Shown one piece after another: positions 8,181 to 16,193 of a stretch of 64,000 bases of DNA; positions within the stretch are counted from its first letter, which is position 1, and every line of letters starts with the position of its first letter. A program made the translations under genes and the position numbers. The DNA is from Glycomyces tritici (lineage in GTDB: Bacteria; Actinomycetota; Actinomycetes; Mycobacteriales; Micromonosporaceae). Under the pieces are notes generated by a model. It searched no databases, was not told the DNA's origin, and worked only from the letters and a program-made list of their open reading frames with translations. The stretch is from contig NZ_JAUEMJ010000003.1 in NCBI RefSeq assembly GCF_030403505.1, positions 124,001 through 188,000 on the forward strand, written 5' to 3'.

Positions 8181-8196
8181 TGTCGGATATCCGACA
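8181..8196. promoter_or_regulatory. perfect 16-bp palindrome TGTCGGATATCCGACA
   Basis: The palindrome is perfect and sits 23 bp before the start of the small gene at 8220, probably overlapping its transcription start. It is a candidate repressor site. Confidence 0.5.
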
Positions 8197-8219
8197 ACAT
8201 CCGAAGTGGAGTGAGTGCA

Positions 8220-8522
8220 ATGAAGATCGCTGAACCTTCCGATCCGCTGCTGCGCGGACGATTCACGGACGGCCGCAATGAGTTCTGCGTCCGCGCATCG
8301 AGTGTCGACGCACCCGACTCGTTCCAGGTCTATGTCCCCGGCGAACGCGTGGACATCGTCATGATCGTCTCGGGGATCAACACGGGACACCTGCACGCGA
8401 CCTGGGGTGAAGTCTGGCGCTCCTACTCCCCCGAGTGGAAGGTCTGGCTGGAGGACACGGCGTTCAAGGTCTTCTACAAGGTCACCACGCGCCCGTGGGA
8501 CAGCCGGTACTGCGATGGATGA
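8220..8522 (+). CDS. hypothetical protein, 100 residues
   Basis: The protein is not recognised. It is a soluble 100-residue protein, mixed alpha/beta by eye, with conserved-looking aromatic stretches (GEVWRSYSPEWKVW) and an ending SRYCDG. It has no signal peptide or membrane segment. ATG 8220 is chosen because GGAGTGAG lies just upstream, although the frame is open to 8145. It diverges from the Scr1/DUF397 pair across ~290 bp containing two strong palindromes, so it may be a target of that regulator. An intrinsic terminator follows at 8579-8618. Confidence 0.6.
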   Translation: MKIAEPSDPLLRGRFTDGRNEFCVRASSVDAPDSFQVYVPGERVDIVMIVSGINTGHLHATWGEVWRSYSPEWKVWLEDTAFKVFYKVTTRPWDSRYCDG

Positions 8523-8578
8523 ACGCCCTTCCCGCGTAGGCGAAGTGCGAGCATTTTAGAGACTTGACTCTCCCGGCG

Positions 8579-8618
8579 GGGGCCGGCTGACCTGGTGGGG
8601 GTCGGCCGGCCCCATTTT
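8579..8618 (+). terminator. intrinsic terminator
   Basis: 14-bp arms (8579-8592, 8600-8613; one G-T pair) with a 7-nt loop are followed by ATTTT, a conventional rho-independent terminator for the gene at 8220. Confidence 0.8.
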
Positions 8619-8711
8619 CGAAACTTGGCATGCCGCGCAACGACTCGCGTAGTTGTGATCACCCTCTCACGCCTCCATACTGATGAGACCCCCCTCCCGG
8701 AAGGAGCTCCG

Positions 8712-9491
8712 GTGTCGAGTATCGAAGAAGCTTCTGGCTCAGTCGCCACGAACGCCGATAGCGCGCGGGAACTCGCCGGAAGCATCACGTCCTCGAAAGA
8801 CCTCCTGGACCGATTGGCGGCGCGACTCGACGCCATCGGCGTGGAGACCACGGCACGACAGACCCAAGTCGCCGGGAGCCGGGCCGAAGAACTCGCCGGC
8901 CATGCCAATGCATTGGCCGATGCCCTCGATTCCCTTCGGCAGCAAGTCGATGCGCTCAAAGGTTTACTTGCAAGCGCCATCCGGAGCGGCGCGGGGAATC
9001 CGATGCGGGGCCGCGCTTCGCGCTCGGTTTCCGCGGCGGGAAGCGCCGCCGGGCAAGAGTCGCGGCCGCTCAAAGGACCGGCCGCTTCGGTCTCCCCGAA
9101 AGGCATCAGCAAGCGGCACTTCCTCGGGAAGCTCCAGATGAAGAGCCAGGCGAAAGAGCGGAACACGGTCGTGCTGCCCGGGGTCGACACCGATGCCGAC
9201 ATCGCCTCGATCCGGGGCGGCCGGGCCGAGTACGTGCGCGACAACCTCTACAAGGTCAACGACCGGACCTACGGCGTCAAGCCCACGGGGACCGTGTATC
9301 CCGTGCGAGGCAAGGGTTTCGTGGAGCTGGACAAGCTCGAGTACACCGCGTTGAAGGGCCTGAAGGTCTACAAGGGGGACCGGGCTGCGGCCGAACGCGA
9401 TCCGCAAATCGCCCGGTTCAGCCGTCATATGACGGATAAAACGTGGGAAACTGCGCGAAATGTGTTCAATCAGGGACAGGAGCGGGCCTGA
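8712..9491 (+). CDS. probable polymorphic toxin with helical N-terminal domain
   Basis: This 259-residue protein has no recognised catalytic motif. Residues 1-95 form a long heptad-rich helical region (SARELAG, DLLDRLAARL, ALADALDSLRQQVDALKGLL) resembling ESX/WXG-like leader domains. Residues 96-150 are a basic, Ser/Ala/Pro-rich linker, and 150-259 a compact C-terminal domain (YKVNDRTYGVKPTGTVYPVRG). The overall plan and the 1-nt stop/start overlap (TGATG) with a 152-residue acidic protein suggest a toxin with its immunity partner. GTG 8712 follows AAGGAG. A TTA leucine codon at 8964-8966 is rare in such genomes and could make expression depend on the bldA tRNA. Confidence 0.6.
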   Translation: MSSIEEASGSVATNADSARELAGSITSSKDLLDRLAARLDAIGVETTARQTQVAGSRAEELAGHANALADALDSLRQQVDALKGLLASAIRSGAGNPMRGRASRSVSAAGSAAGQESRPLKGPAASVSPKGISKRHFLGKLQMKSQAKERNTVVLPGVDTDADIASIRGGRAEYVRDNLYKVNDRTYGVKPTGTVYPVRGKGFVELDKLEYTALKGLKVYKGDRAAAERDPQIARFSRHMTDKTWETARNVFNQGQERA

Positions 9492-9949
9492 TGCGCGACT
9501 ACACGATCGTGTTCATAGAGCCGGTGGACCTCGGTGTGCTTGCAGCCGAAGCCGCCGCGGCCTTCGCGATCCCCCGCGAGCAGATCGAGGTCTGGGACGG
9601 CAGCGCGTTCGCCGCTCCCGTGGTCGAGCCGATCATCGCCCAGGTCGCCGCCGGTTCGGGGCCGGGTGCGTATGCCGAGTTCGTCGGCTTCGACGCGTTC
9701 GCCTCGCATGCGGGCGACCCTGAACTCCTCGATGTGGCCGTGGAACTCGCCACGAGGCTCAAGCACCGGGCGGTCTTCGGACCGGAGACCGCGGAGGACT
9801 ACCGCTGGACCCTCGTCGCCGCCGACGGCAGCCACGGCAAGGTCGTGCTCGACGACGACCGGCTCGACGACGGCGCGATCACGGTCATCGGCACGGTCGA
9901 GCCCATCAGCGGCGCGCCGGAACTGCCGCAGCTCCCAGAGGCGCACTGA
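9491..9949 (+). CDS. probable immunity protein
   Basis: A 152-residue acidic cytosolic protein with no signal peptide, starting RDYTIVFIEP. A predicted alpha/beta body includes IPREQIEVWDG near residue 33 and YRWTLVAADGSHGKVV near 103-118, ending in a Pro/Glu-rich tail. Its ATG overlaps the stop of the preceding toxin-like gene by one base, so the two are made together. The function is inferred only from that coupling, size and acidity; no family name can be given with confidence. No terminator with a T-run is visible before the protease gene 230 bp later. Confidence 0.55.
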   Translation: MRDYTIVFIEPVDLGVLAAEAAAAFAIPREQIEVWDGSAFAAPVVEPIIAQVAAGSGPGAYAEFVGFDAFASHAGDPELLDVAVELATRLKHRAVFGPETAEDYRWTLVAADGSHGKVVLDDDRLDDGAITVIGTVEPISGAPELPQLPEAH

Positions 9950-10007
9950 GCATCCGTCGACCGCGGAGGCTCAACCCGCCGCGGTGTGTCCGACAGCTGC
10001 CGGTCAT

Positions 10008-10023
10008 CCGCCGGTGTTCCGCC
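10008..10023 (+). promoter_or_regulatory. shared 16-bp element, copy C
   Basis: CCGCCGGTGTTCCGCC differs by one base from copies A and B and lies ~155 bp before the secreted protease gene. Sequence following it (CCTCGC, pyrimidine tract, then ATGG) also resembles that after copy A. Confidence 0.4.
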
Positions 10024-10178
10024 TCGCTTTCCCCTCCCTCCACCGAAAGAATGGCGTCAAGGCCTGGTCGCGTTCGGGTTCCCGACTCGGCGGCCACGGT
10101 CTCAGTCACGGCTTCCGGCCTTCGTCCATCGGACAGGTCGCCGCCGAGACGACTCCCCTCCGAGAGACTGGACGGAAC

Positions 10179-11369
10179 ATGATGAAGAACCGTGCGCTCA
10201 TCGCGCTCGCATCATCCGCACTCCTGCTCGCCCCCGCGGCGGCCGCGAATGCCGAAGAACTCGAAGCAGATCCCTACCTCCAGACCGCCGACGAAGCCCT
10301 CGCCCAAGACCTCACCCTCATCGCCGCGGCCCAGGGTTGGACCTACGCCGAAGCGCTCGCCCAGCACAAGGCGACCGAAGCGATCGGGGACCTGGCAGTC
10401 CAGGTCGCGGAGGCATACCCTGACGCCTTCGTCGGATCCGCATTGTCCACAACGCCCGGCGGCACTCCCACGCTCTACATCAAAGGCACCGCCGCCCCTG
10501 CGATCAACGCACTCGCCGCCTCGGCCGAGGTCGCCGTCGACATCGCCGACGGTCAGCCCTATTCGTTCGCCGAGCTGCAAGAGCGCAACGACAAGCTGCA
10601 CGCCGAGCTCATCGGCATGGGATACGACACCCTCATGACGGCCGTCGACATCACCAGCGGCACCGTCGAAGCCGCCATCGAGACCACCGAGGAGTTCTCG
10701 TCCAGCAGGACGACCGTTCGAGCCGCTCTGTCCGAGGAGTTCGAAGAGGGCGTCGAACTGCACTTCGTCGACTCGCTGGAAGCCGGGCTCGAGTACGCCT
10801 TCGGAGGCGCCAGGGTCAACGGCGGCGGAGCATCGTGCACCAGCGGTTGGACCGTCATCACCCCCAGGGGCGCCCAAGGCGTGACCACCGCCGGCCACTG
10901 CGACGGCATGACCCGCATCCTCGAAAACGGCAGCGGCTGGCACGCGATGGACTACAGGGCGCAGCATCGCGGCCGGTGGGGCGACGTCGAATGGCACAGC
11001 GTGCCCGGCCAATCCACTCCAGCCCGGTTCTACGCCAATGCGAGCACGCGTCGCACCACGACCTCCATCGAACCGGCCGCCGGACTCACCACCGGCGAAT
11101 CGATCTGCGTCTACGGCCGGTCGACCAATGAGCGTGACTGCTCGGCGCTGTTGTTGCGGCCCAGCCTCACCTGCACGATCAACGGCACCAGCACCGATCG
11201 CCTGGTCCAGATGAACAAGCACGTCACCACCGGCGGCGACTCCGGTGGCGGCTGGTCCCACGGCAACCGGGCGTACGGAGGCCATGTGGGGCGCTGTGCC
11301 GGAGACAGTGTCTTCACACCGGTCGCGTACTTCCCCAACGCACTCGGAGTCTCGGTCAGGACCGCCTGA
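10179..11369 (+). CDS. secreted S1 serine protease, streptogrisin/alpha-lytic type
   Basis: A 396-residue preproenzyme. The signal peptide covers residues 1-25 (cleavage near ANA-EE), with a pro-region to about residue 205 (LIAAAQGWTYAEAL, then alternating strands) and a chymotrypsin-fold protease domain after that. The catalytic triad reads TTAGHC (His240), GDVEWH (Asp269) and TGGDSGGG (Ser355); paired cysteines flank His240. The large pro-region is typical of actinomycete extracellular proteases that need it for folding. The ATGATG start at 10179 is used; the open frame continues upstream but has no signal sequence. It shares the 16-bp upstream element with two other exported-protein genes. 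Confidence 0.9.
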   Translation: MMKNRALIALASSALLLAPAAAANAEELEADPYLQTADEALAQDLTLIAAAQGWTYAEALAQHKATEAIGDLAVQVAEAYPDAFVGSALSTTPGGTPTLYIKGTAAPAINALAASAEVAVDIADGQPYSFAELQERNDKLHAELIGMGYDTLMTAVDITSGTVEAAIETTEEFSSSRTTVRAALSEEFEEGVELHFVDSLEAGLEYAFGGARVNGGGASCTSGWTVITPRGAQGVTTAGHCDGMTRILENGSGWHAMDYRAQHRGRWGDVEWHSVPGQSTPARFYANASTRRTTTSIEPAAGLTTGESICVYGRSTNERDCSALLLRPSLTCTINGTSTDRLVQMNKHVTTGGDSGGGWSHGNRAYGGHVGRCAGDSVFTPVAYFPNALGVSVRTA

Positions 11370-11378
11370 TTCGGGGAG

Positions 11379-11428
11379 CGCGGACGATCACCGAACTGCT
11401 CCACCTTGCAGTTCGGCGATCGTCCGCG
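11379..11428 (+). terminator. long stem-loop after protease gene
   Basis: 21-nt arms (11379-11399, 11408-11428) pair with a single mismatch around an 8-nt loop, 10 nt after the protease stop. No T-run follows. It probably terminates transcription and protects the mRNA 3' end. Confidence 0.7.
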
Positions 11429-11556
11429 TGAGCCGTTCGGTCAGCAGCGTCCGCTCAGCACGTCGGATTCGGTGGCCCTCGGAACACCTCACCGACCGGT
11501 GCGGCGAACGGGCGCGGCAAGCAAGCGGACCCGGGTGCCCGGTTCGAGGACGACCG

Positions 11557-12681
11557 CTAATTGCCGGCGAGGTAGTCCTGGGCGTTGCCCAGGTATTCCT
11601 CGATCTCCTGCTCCCAGGCGTAGACCTCGACCTCATGGTCGATGATCTGCCCGACTTTGATGCGGGCCCAGGCGTCCTCGGCCCCATCACGCAGGCCCGC
11701 ATCCTCCGCGCAACCCGCGAAATCCGTGGCCGCCTTGAACTCGAACGCCTGGGGGCCTTCGGCTTCGACCAGATCCTCGTGCTCGTCGGTCAGCTCGGGC
11801 ACCGTGTCCTCGACGGGAATGTACAACGTCATCTCCGCCGGGTAGGCGCGGCGGACGTACTCGAACATGGGCAGGCCGCCGAATTCGTCGAACTCCCACT
11901 CGCCGTGTCCGCGGTCCTCGATGCAGTCGAGGAACGCCTGCTCCTCGTCCGCATAGGCGGCTGAGAGCTCCTCATACCCGGTGTCGCCGAACTGGGCGAG
12001 GGGGTTCTCGGTGTCGGGTCTGCTCCAGTAGACGCCGTCGACGTCCTCCGTCTTCGCCGGTCCGCCGTAGACGATCTCGATCGTCTCCAACTCGCAGCCG
12101 CCGAACGGAGGCTCGGTGCCGAGGTCGATCTCCTCGTCCTCCTCGGCCTCCTCGGACGCGGCGGTCCGCGCCGCGTCGTAGGCGGCCCGTTCCGATCCGA
12201 CGAAGGCTTCGTTCCAAGCCTGCTGGTACTCCTCGTCGGTGGCCTCCCACTCCTCGCGGGCCTCGTCCCAGGCCGTGTCCCACCAGCCCTCCTCGGCCGC
12301 GTTGAAGGCGAGGAAGTCGGGGTCCGCCTGCATCGCTTCGGCCTCGTCGGAGCCGACGAAATCGACCCAGGCGCCGAAGGCGAACTTCTCGGCCTGCTCG
12401 ACCGTGGGGATCTCGGCGTACGGCGAGGCGAACCCTTCGAACCGGCCGGGGGTGACCTTGCCGTGGAGGGTGTTCGCGTCGTGCACGTCGAAGCCCAGGT
12501 CGGCCATGCACATGCTCGCGACCCTGGTCTCCACCTGGGTGAGTTCCCAGCTCAGTGCCGAGCCGTGGACGAGGGTCTGCTCCAGGCTCGCGATGTCCTC
12601 CGCGGTGACCTCGGCTTCCGGTTCCGAGCATCCGGTGAGGACCAGCGTGCCGGCGAACAGTGCGGTCGCGATGCGGCGCAT
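11557..12681 (-). CDS. acidic lipoprotein, paralogue 1 of 3
   Basis: A 374-residue predicted lipoprotein with signal MRRIATALFAGTLVL and lipobox LTGC (lipidated Cys near residue 18). The mature part is very acidic and rich in Trp and Tyr. Landmarks shared with the genes at 12854 and 16194 are ASMCMADLGFDVHD, a GGCELETIEIVYG segment, CIEDRGHGEWEFDEFG and a C-terminal VYAWEQEIEEYL helix. Conserved Cys residues (in ASMC, GGC, DCIED and AGCAED) suggest disulfides outside the membrane. No known family was recognised. Its upstream region matches that of paralogue 2, including CACTGTA 45 bp before the start. Confidence 0.8.
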   Translation of the reverse strand: MRRIATALFAGTLVLTGCSEPEAEVTAEDIASLEQTLVHGSALSWELTQVETRVASMCMADLGFDVHDANTLHGKVTPGRFEGFASPYAEIPTVEQAEKFAFGAWVDFVGSDEAEAMQADPDFLAFNAAEEGWWDTAWDEAREEWEATDEEYQQAWNEAFVGSERAAYDAARTAASEEAEEDEEIDLGTEPPFGGCELETIEIVYGGPAKTEDVDGVYWSRPDTENPLAQFGDTGYEELSAAYADEEQAFLDCIEDRGHGEWEFDEFGGLPMFEYVRRAYPAEMTLYIPVEDTVPELTDEHEDLVEAEGPQAFEFKAATDFAGCAEDAGLRDGAEDAWARIKVGQIIDHEVEVYAWEQEIEEYLGNAQDYLAGN

Positions 12682-12853
12682 GGGACGACCGCCTTCCGTG
12701 AGACGGGGGTGCGGCTGTCTTCGGTCACTGTACCGAACGGGTGATCCCGTCTCCTTCTTAAGTGCGGCAAGCGGATCGGGGTGCCAGTCCCCTATCCGGG
12801 GCCGCCGCGCGGGCCGGAGGCCCCGGCGCCTCGGGTCGCCCGTTCCCGCCCGG

Positions 12854-13987
12854 TCACGTTCCCGCGATGTAGTCCTGCGCGTTGTTCAGGTACTCCTGGA
12901 TCTGCTGCTCCCAGGCGTAGACCTCGGACTCGCGGTCGATGACCCTCTGGACGCTCATTCGGGCCCAGGCCTCGTCCGACCCCTCGCGCAGGCCGCTGCT
13001 CTCGGCGCACTCGGCGAAGTCGAGGGCCATCGCGAACTCGTACGCCACAGGGTCGGCGGCGTCCTCGGCTGCTTCAGTGAGCGGCGGGACCTCCTCCTCC
13101 ATCCCCTCGTAGGAGGCGCCGCCGCCGTAAAGCTGCTCGAGGTACCAGGCGACGGGCAATGCGCCGAAGTCGTCGAACTCCCATTCGCCGTAGCCGCGTT
13201 CGCTCACACAGATCAGGAAGTCCTCTTCCTGGTCGGCGTACTCGTTCGAGAGTTCGGCGTACAGCTCGCCGTCGCCGATCCAGGTGAGCGGGCTCTCCAT
13301 GTCGGGCCGGCTCCAGTAGTCCTCGCCGTCGACCTCCCGGTGGAACGGCTCCCCGTAGACGATCTCGATGGTCTTCAGTTCGCAGCCGCCGAAGGGCGGC
13401 TGCGGGCCGAGCGCCTCGGTGTCGACCGCTTCGACCTCCTCGGGGGTGTCGGCCCCTTCGAAGGCGTCCGACATGGCCTTGTCATATGCGGCCCGCTCCG
13501 CGCCCACGAACGCCACAGTCCACGACTCCTTGTACTCCTCGTCCATCGCGTCCCACTCCGCGTACGCGTCGTCCTCGGCCGGATCGTGCCAACCCTGGTC
13601 CACGGCGGTGAAGGCGAGGAAGTCCAGATCCTCGCGCATGGCAAGGGCCTCTTCGGATTCGGACGCCCAGACCCAGGAGCCGAAACCGAACTTCCCGGCC
13701 TGCTCGACCGTGGGGAGGCGCGCGTACGGGGCGTTGAAGCCCTCGAAGCGGTTCGGGGTCATGCTGCCGTGGAGGCGGACCGTGTCGTGGACGGTGAAGC
13801 CCTCGTCCTGCATGCACATGCTCGCGACCCGCGTCTCGGCCTGCGTGAGCTCCCAGGCCAGCGCGGAGCCGTTCACGATGCTCGCCTCGATGGCGGTGAT
13901 GTCCTCGGCGGTGACCTCGGTTTCCGGTTCCGAGCATCCGGTGAGCACGAAGGCTCCGGCGAACAGGGTGATTGCGGCACGGCGCAT
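12854..13987 (-). CDS. acidic lipoprotein, paralogue 2 of 3
   Basis: A 377-residue lipoprotein with signal MRRAAITLFAGAFVL and lipobox LTGC, about half identical by eye to the 11557 gene throughout. Shared landmarks are ASMCMQDEGFTVHD, GGCELKTIEIVYGEP, CVSERGYGEWEFDDFG, FAECAESSGLR and the closing VYAWEQQIQEYLNNAQ. The frame remains open far upstream over the next genes, but ATG 13987 starts the signal peptide. It lies in the same direction as paralogue 1, 172 bp apart. CACTGTA at 14036-14042 sits 49 bp upstream, as in paralogue 1, so the promoter was duplicated too. The function is unknown; an envelope-associated role is inferred. Confidence 0.8.
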   Translation of the reverse strand: MRRAAITLFAGAFVLTGCSEPETEVTAEDITAIEASIVNGSALAWELTQAETRVASMCMQDEGFTVHDTVRLHGSMTPNRFEGFNAPYARLPTVEQAGKFGFGSWVWASESEEALAMREDLDFLAFTAVDQGWHDPAEDDAYAEWDAMDEEYKESWTVAFVGAERAAYDKAMSDAFEGADTPEEVEAVDTEALGPQPPFGGCELKTIEIVYGEPFHREVDGEDYWSRPDMESPLTWIGDGELYAELSNEYADQEEDFLICVSERGYGEWEFDDFGALPVAWYLEQLYGGGASYEGMEEEVPPLTEAAEDAADPVAYEFAMALDFAECAESSGLREGSDEAWARMSVQRVIDRESEVYAWEQQIQEYLNNAQDYIAGT

Positions 13988-14197
13988 TTCGGCGACCGCC
14001 TTCCGGGGTTTCAGGCTGCGGCGGGGCTGCCGCGCCACTGTAGCGAATCGTTCGAGAGGTGTACGACCGAAGGAGGGCGTGCGGTTGCATCTTTGGTCGG
14101 GAGTGCTTGGGGCGCAGTTCATCCGCGGACACGAGGCGCATACCGCCGGGGGTGGTGAGACTGGTGGTGTCAATCCCTTCGACCGCAAGGAGTCCGC

Positions 14198-15175
14198 ATG
14201 ACCTCGACACGCCGCCGCAGCCTGTTGGCCGCCGGTGCACTGGGCACCCTTACCGTGGGTGCCATGGCTTTCGAACAGCGACCGGCCGGTGCCGAGGAGT
14301 CGGGGAGGTCGGGCCGCCCGGTGCGGTTCCGTCCCGGCGGGTGCACGCCCGACCTGGAGGTGGACTGGCACGCGGGCTGGCCGTCCGCGAAGCACGACCC
14401 GGCCCCGGAGATCCAGTCGCACCCCGCCGACGAGCACACGGTCATCATGCGGCAGAACAAGTCGGTGAACTACGAGGCGCCGTTCATGTTCCTGCTGTTC
14501 GGCAACGACGCGGCGCTGCTCATCGACACCGGCGCGACGCCCGAGCCGGAGTACTTCCCGCTGCGGGAGGTCGTGGACGCGCACATCGAGGACTGGCTGG
14601 GCCGCCACCGGCGCGAGGAGTACCGGCTGATCGTCGCGCACACGCACGGCCACGGCGACCACAAGGCCGCCGACGCGCAGTTCGCGGACCGGCCGGACAC
14701 CATTGTGGTCAGTCCCGGCCTCGATGCGGTGCGGGCGTTCTACGGTTTCGACGACTGGCCGCTGACGCCGCGCGAGCTGGACCTGGGCGGCCGGGTGGTC
14801 GACGTCGTGCCGGGGCCGGGGCACCACGCGTCGGCGACGGTGTTCTACGACCGGTGGAGCGGCCTGCTCCTCACCGGGGACACGTTCTACCCGGGCCGGT
14901 TGTACGTGCAGGACTGGAACGCTTTCGAGGCCACTGTGGACCGACTTGTGGCGTGGTGCGAGGAGCACCCCGTGTCGCACGTGCTGGGCTGCCACGTCGA
15001 GATGTCGATCGCACCGGGCCTCGACTACCCGCGCGGATCGACCTACCAGCCGGACGAGGCCGCGCTGCCCATGCGGGTAGACCAGCTCCGGGCGCTGCAG
15101 GAGGCCGTGCGGGAGATCGGCGGCGCGCCGGGCGTCCACAAGTACGACGACTTCCACATCTGGTACGAGGTCTGA
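14198..15175 (+). CDS. Tat-exported MBL-fold metallo-hydrolase
   Basis: A 325-residue metallo-beta-lactamase-fold enzyme. The start STRRRSLLAAGALG is a Tat signal, so the protein is exported folded. HTHGHGDH (148-155) binds the two metals, with further ligands likely from GPGHHASAT near 208, the Asp of LLTGDTF near 229 and the His of LGCHVEMS near 267. The substrate is unknown; the fold includes lactonases, glyoxalases and many others. AAGGAG sits 7 nt before the ATG. It diverges from lipoprotein paralogue 2 and precedes a DUF6891 gene by 30 nt. Confidence 0.85.
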   Translation: MTSTRRRSLLAAGALGTLTVGAMAFEQRPAGAEESGRSGRPVRFRPGGCTPDLEVDWHAGWPSAKHDPAPEIQSHPADEHTVIMRQNKSVNYEAPFMFLLFGNDAALLIDTGATPEPEYFPLREVVDAHIEDWLGRHRREEYRLIVAHTHGHGDHKAADAQFADRPDTIVVSPGLDAVRAFYGFDDWPLTPRELDLGGRVVDVVPGPGHHASATVFYDRWSGLLLTGDTFYPGRLYVQDWNAFEATVDRLVAWCEEHPVSHVLGCHVEMSIAPGLDYPRGSTYQPDEAALPMRVDQLRALQEAVREIGGAPGVHKYDDFHIWYEV

Positions 15176-15205
15176 CCGCTGGAGGCGGCGTCGTAGGGTG
15201 GCCGG

Positions 15206-16120
15206 ATGAGCCAGACCCCTGACGAGCCGCTGGCGATCCGCGGCTACGACGACCGGAACCGGACGTTCGCGCACCTCACCGCCGGCGAACTCGGCGAACG
15301 CGTGCACCGGCTCGACGACGGGACCTCAGAGTGGATCGTCGTCCAGCGGGTCCCGGACCTGCCGCACGACACCATCCAGGCCGCGGGCGAGCCCGGTTCC
15401 GGGCACGTCGACGTGTCGTACCGGGTCGGCGACGAGCCCTGGGTGGAGGCGTCGCTGACCGTCGAGGCGGCGTCCGCGGTGTTCACGGCCTGGGCGCGCA
15501 ATGAACCCGGCTGGGAGGGCGGGCACCCGTGGGAGCCGGCCGAGTGGTGGAACGCGGAGCCGGCGCCCGCGCCCTCCCCCGAAGCCGCCGCCGAGACCAC
15601 CGTCCTGGCCGCCAAATACCTCCAGATGGGGTACCTGTCGTTCGACCGGATGGTGCAGGACCTCGAGGAGATGTCCGAAACCGACCCGCCGATCACGCAG
15701 GCCCAGGCCCGCGAGATCCTCGCCCCCATGTGGCGCGAGAAGGTCGCCGAGCAGGCCGGATGGGGCGTCACGGACTGCGACCGGCTGACCGAGGCGTTCG
15801 CGGAGCTCGACCGGAGCGGGATCGTCGCGCGCGAGCACTTCGCGTGCTGCCAGCGCTGCGGCACCACCGAGATCTGGGACGAGGCCGGCCCCGAGCACCG
15901 CGGGTACGTGTTCTTCCACATGCAGGACACCGAGTCCGCCCACGACGGCGTCCTCTACCTCGCCTACGGGTCCCGGTCGGACGCGGTCGAGGACACCGTC
16001 GCCGTGGGGCACGACGTGGTCAAGACCCTGCAGGCGCACGGGCTCCAGACCGCTTGGGACGGTTCGGAACGCACCCGGATCAGGATCACCGACCTGGAAT
16101 GGCGCAAGCGCCTGGAGTAG
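15206..16120 (+). CDS. DUF6891 protein
   Basis: A 304-residue cytosolic protein. The C-terminal ~150 residues match DUF6891: REHFACCQRCGTTEIWDEA with a CC..C cysteine cluster near residues 214-218, GYVFFHMQDTESA near 232-244 and LYLAYGSRSDAVEDT near 250-265. The N-terminal ~110 residues are a beta-rich domain resembling small immunity or SUKH-neighbour domains but are not assigned. The role is unknown. No Shine-Dalgarno is evident; TAGGGT 7-12 nt before the ATG could be a -10 box for a leaderless mRNA. It lies between the exported MBL enzyme and lipoprotein paralogue 3. Confidence 0.75.
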   Translation: MSQTPDEPLAIRGYDDRNRTFAHLTAGELGERVHRLDDGTSEWIVVQRVPDLPHDTIQAAGEPGSGHVDVSYRVGDEPWVEASLTVEAASAVFTAWARNEPGWEGGHPWEPAEWWNAEPAPAPSPEAAAETTVLAAKYLQMGYLSFDRMVQDLEEMSETDPPITQAQAREILAPMWREKVAEQAGWGVTDCDRLTEAFAELDRSGIVAREHFACCQRCGTTEIWDEAGPEHRGYVFFHMQDTESAHDGVLYLAYGSRSDAVEDTVAVGHDVVKTLQAHGLQTAWDGSERTRIRITDLEWRKRLE

Positions 16121-16193
16121 CGCACCGGCGGTAGCGGCGCCGTTGCGCGGCGGAACTTGCAACCGGCGCGGCGCATCGCGGCGTATCAGCCTT

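Noticed and set aside
12239..14158. 639-codon plus-strand frame opposite the two lipoprotein genes
   Set aside because: It is complementary to genes with signal peptides, lipoboxes and paralogues, and shows no protein-like features itself.
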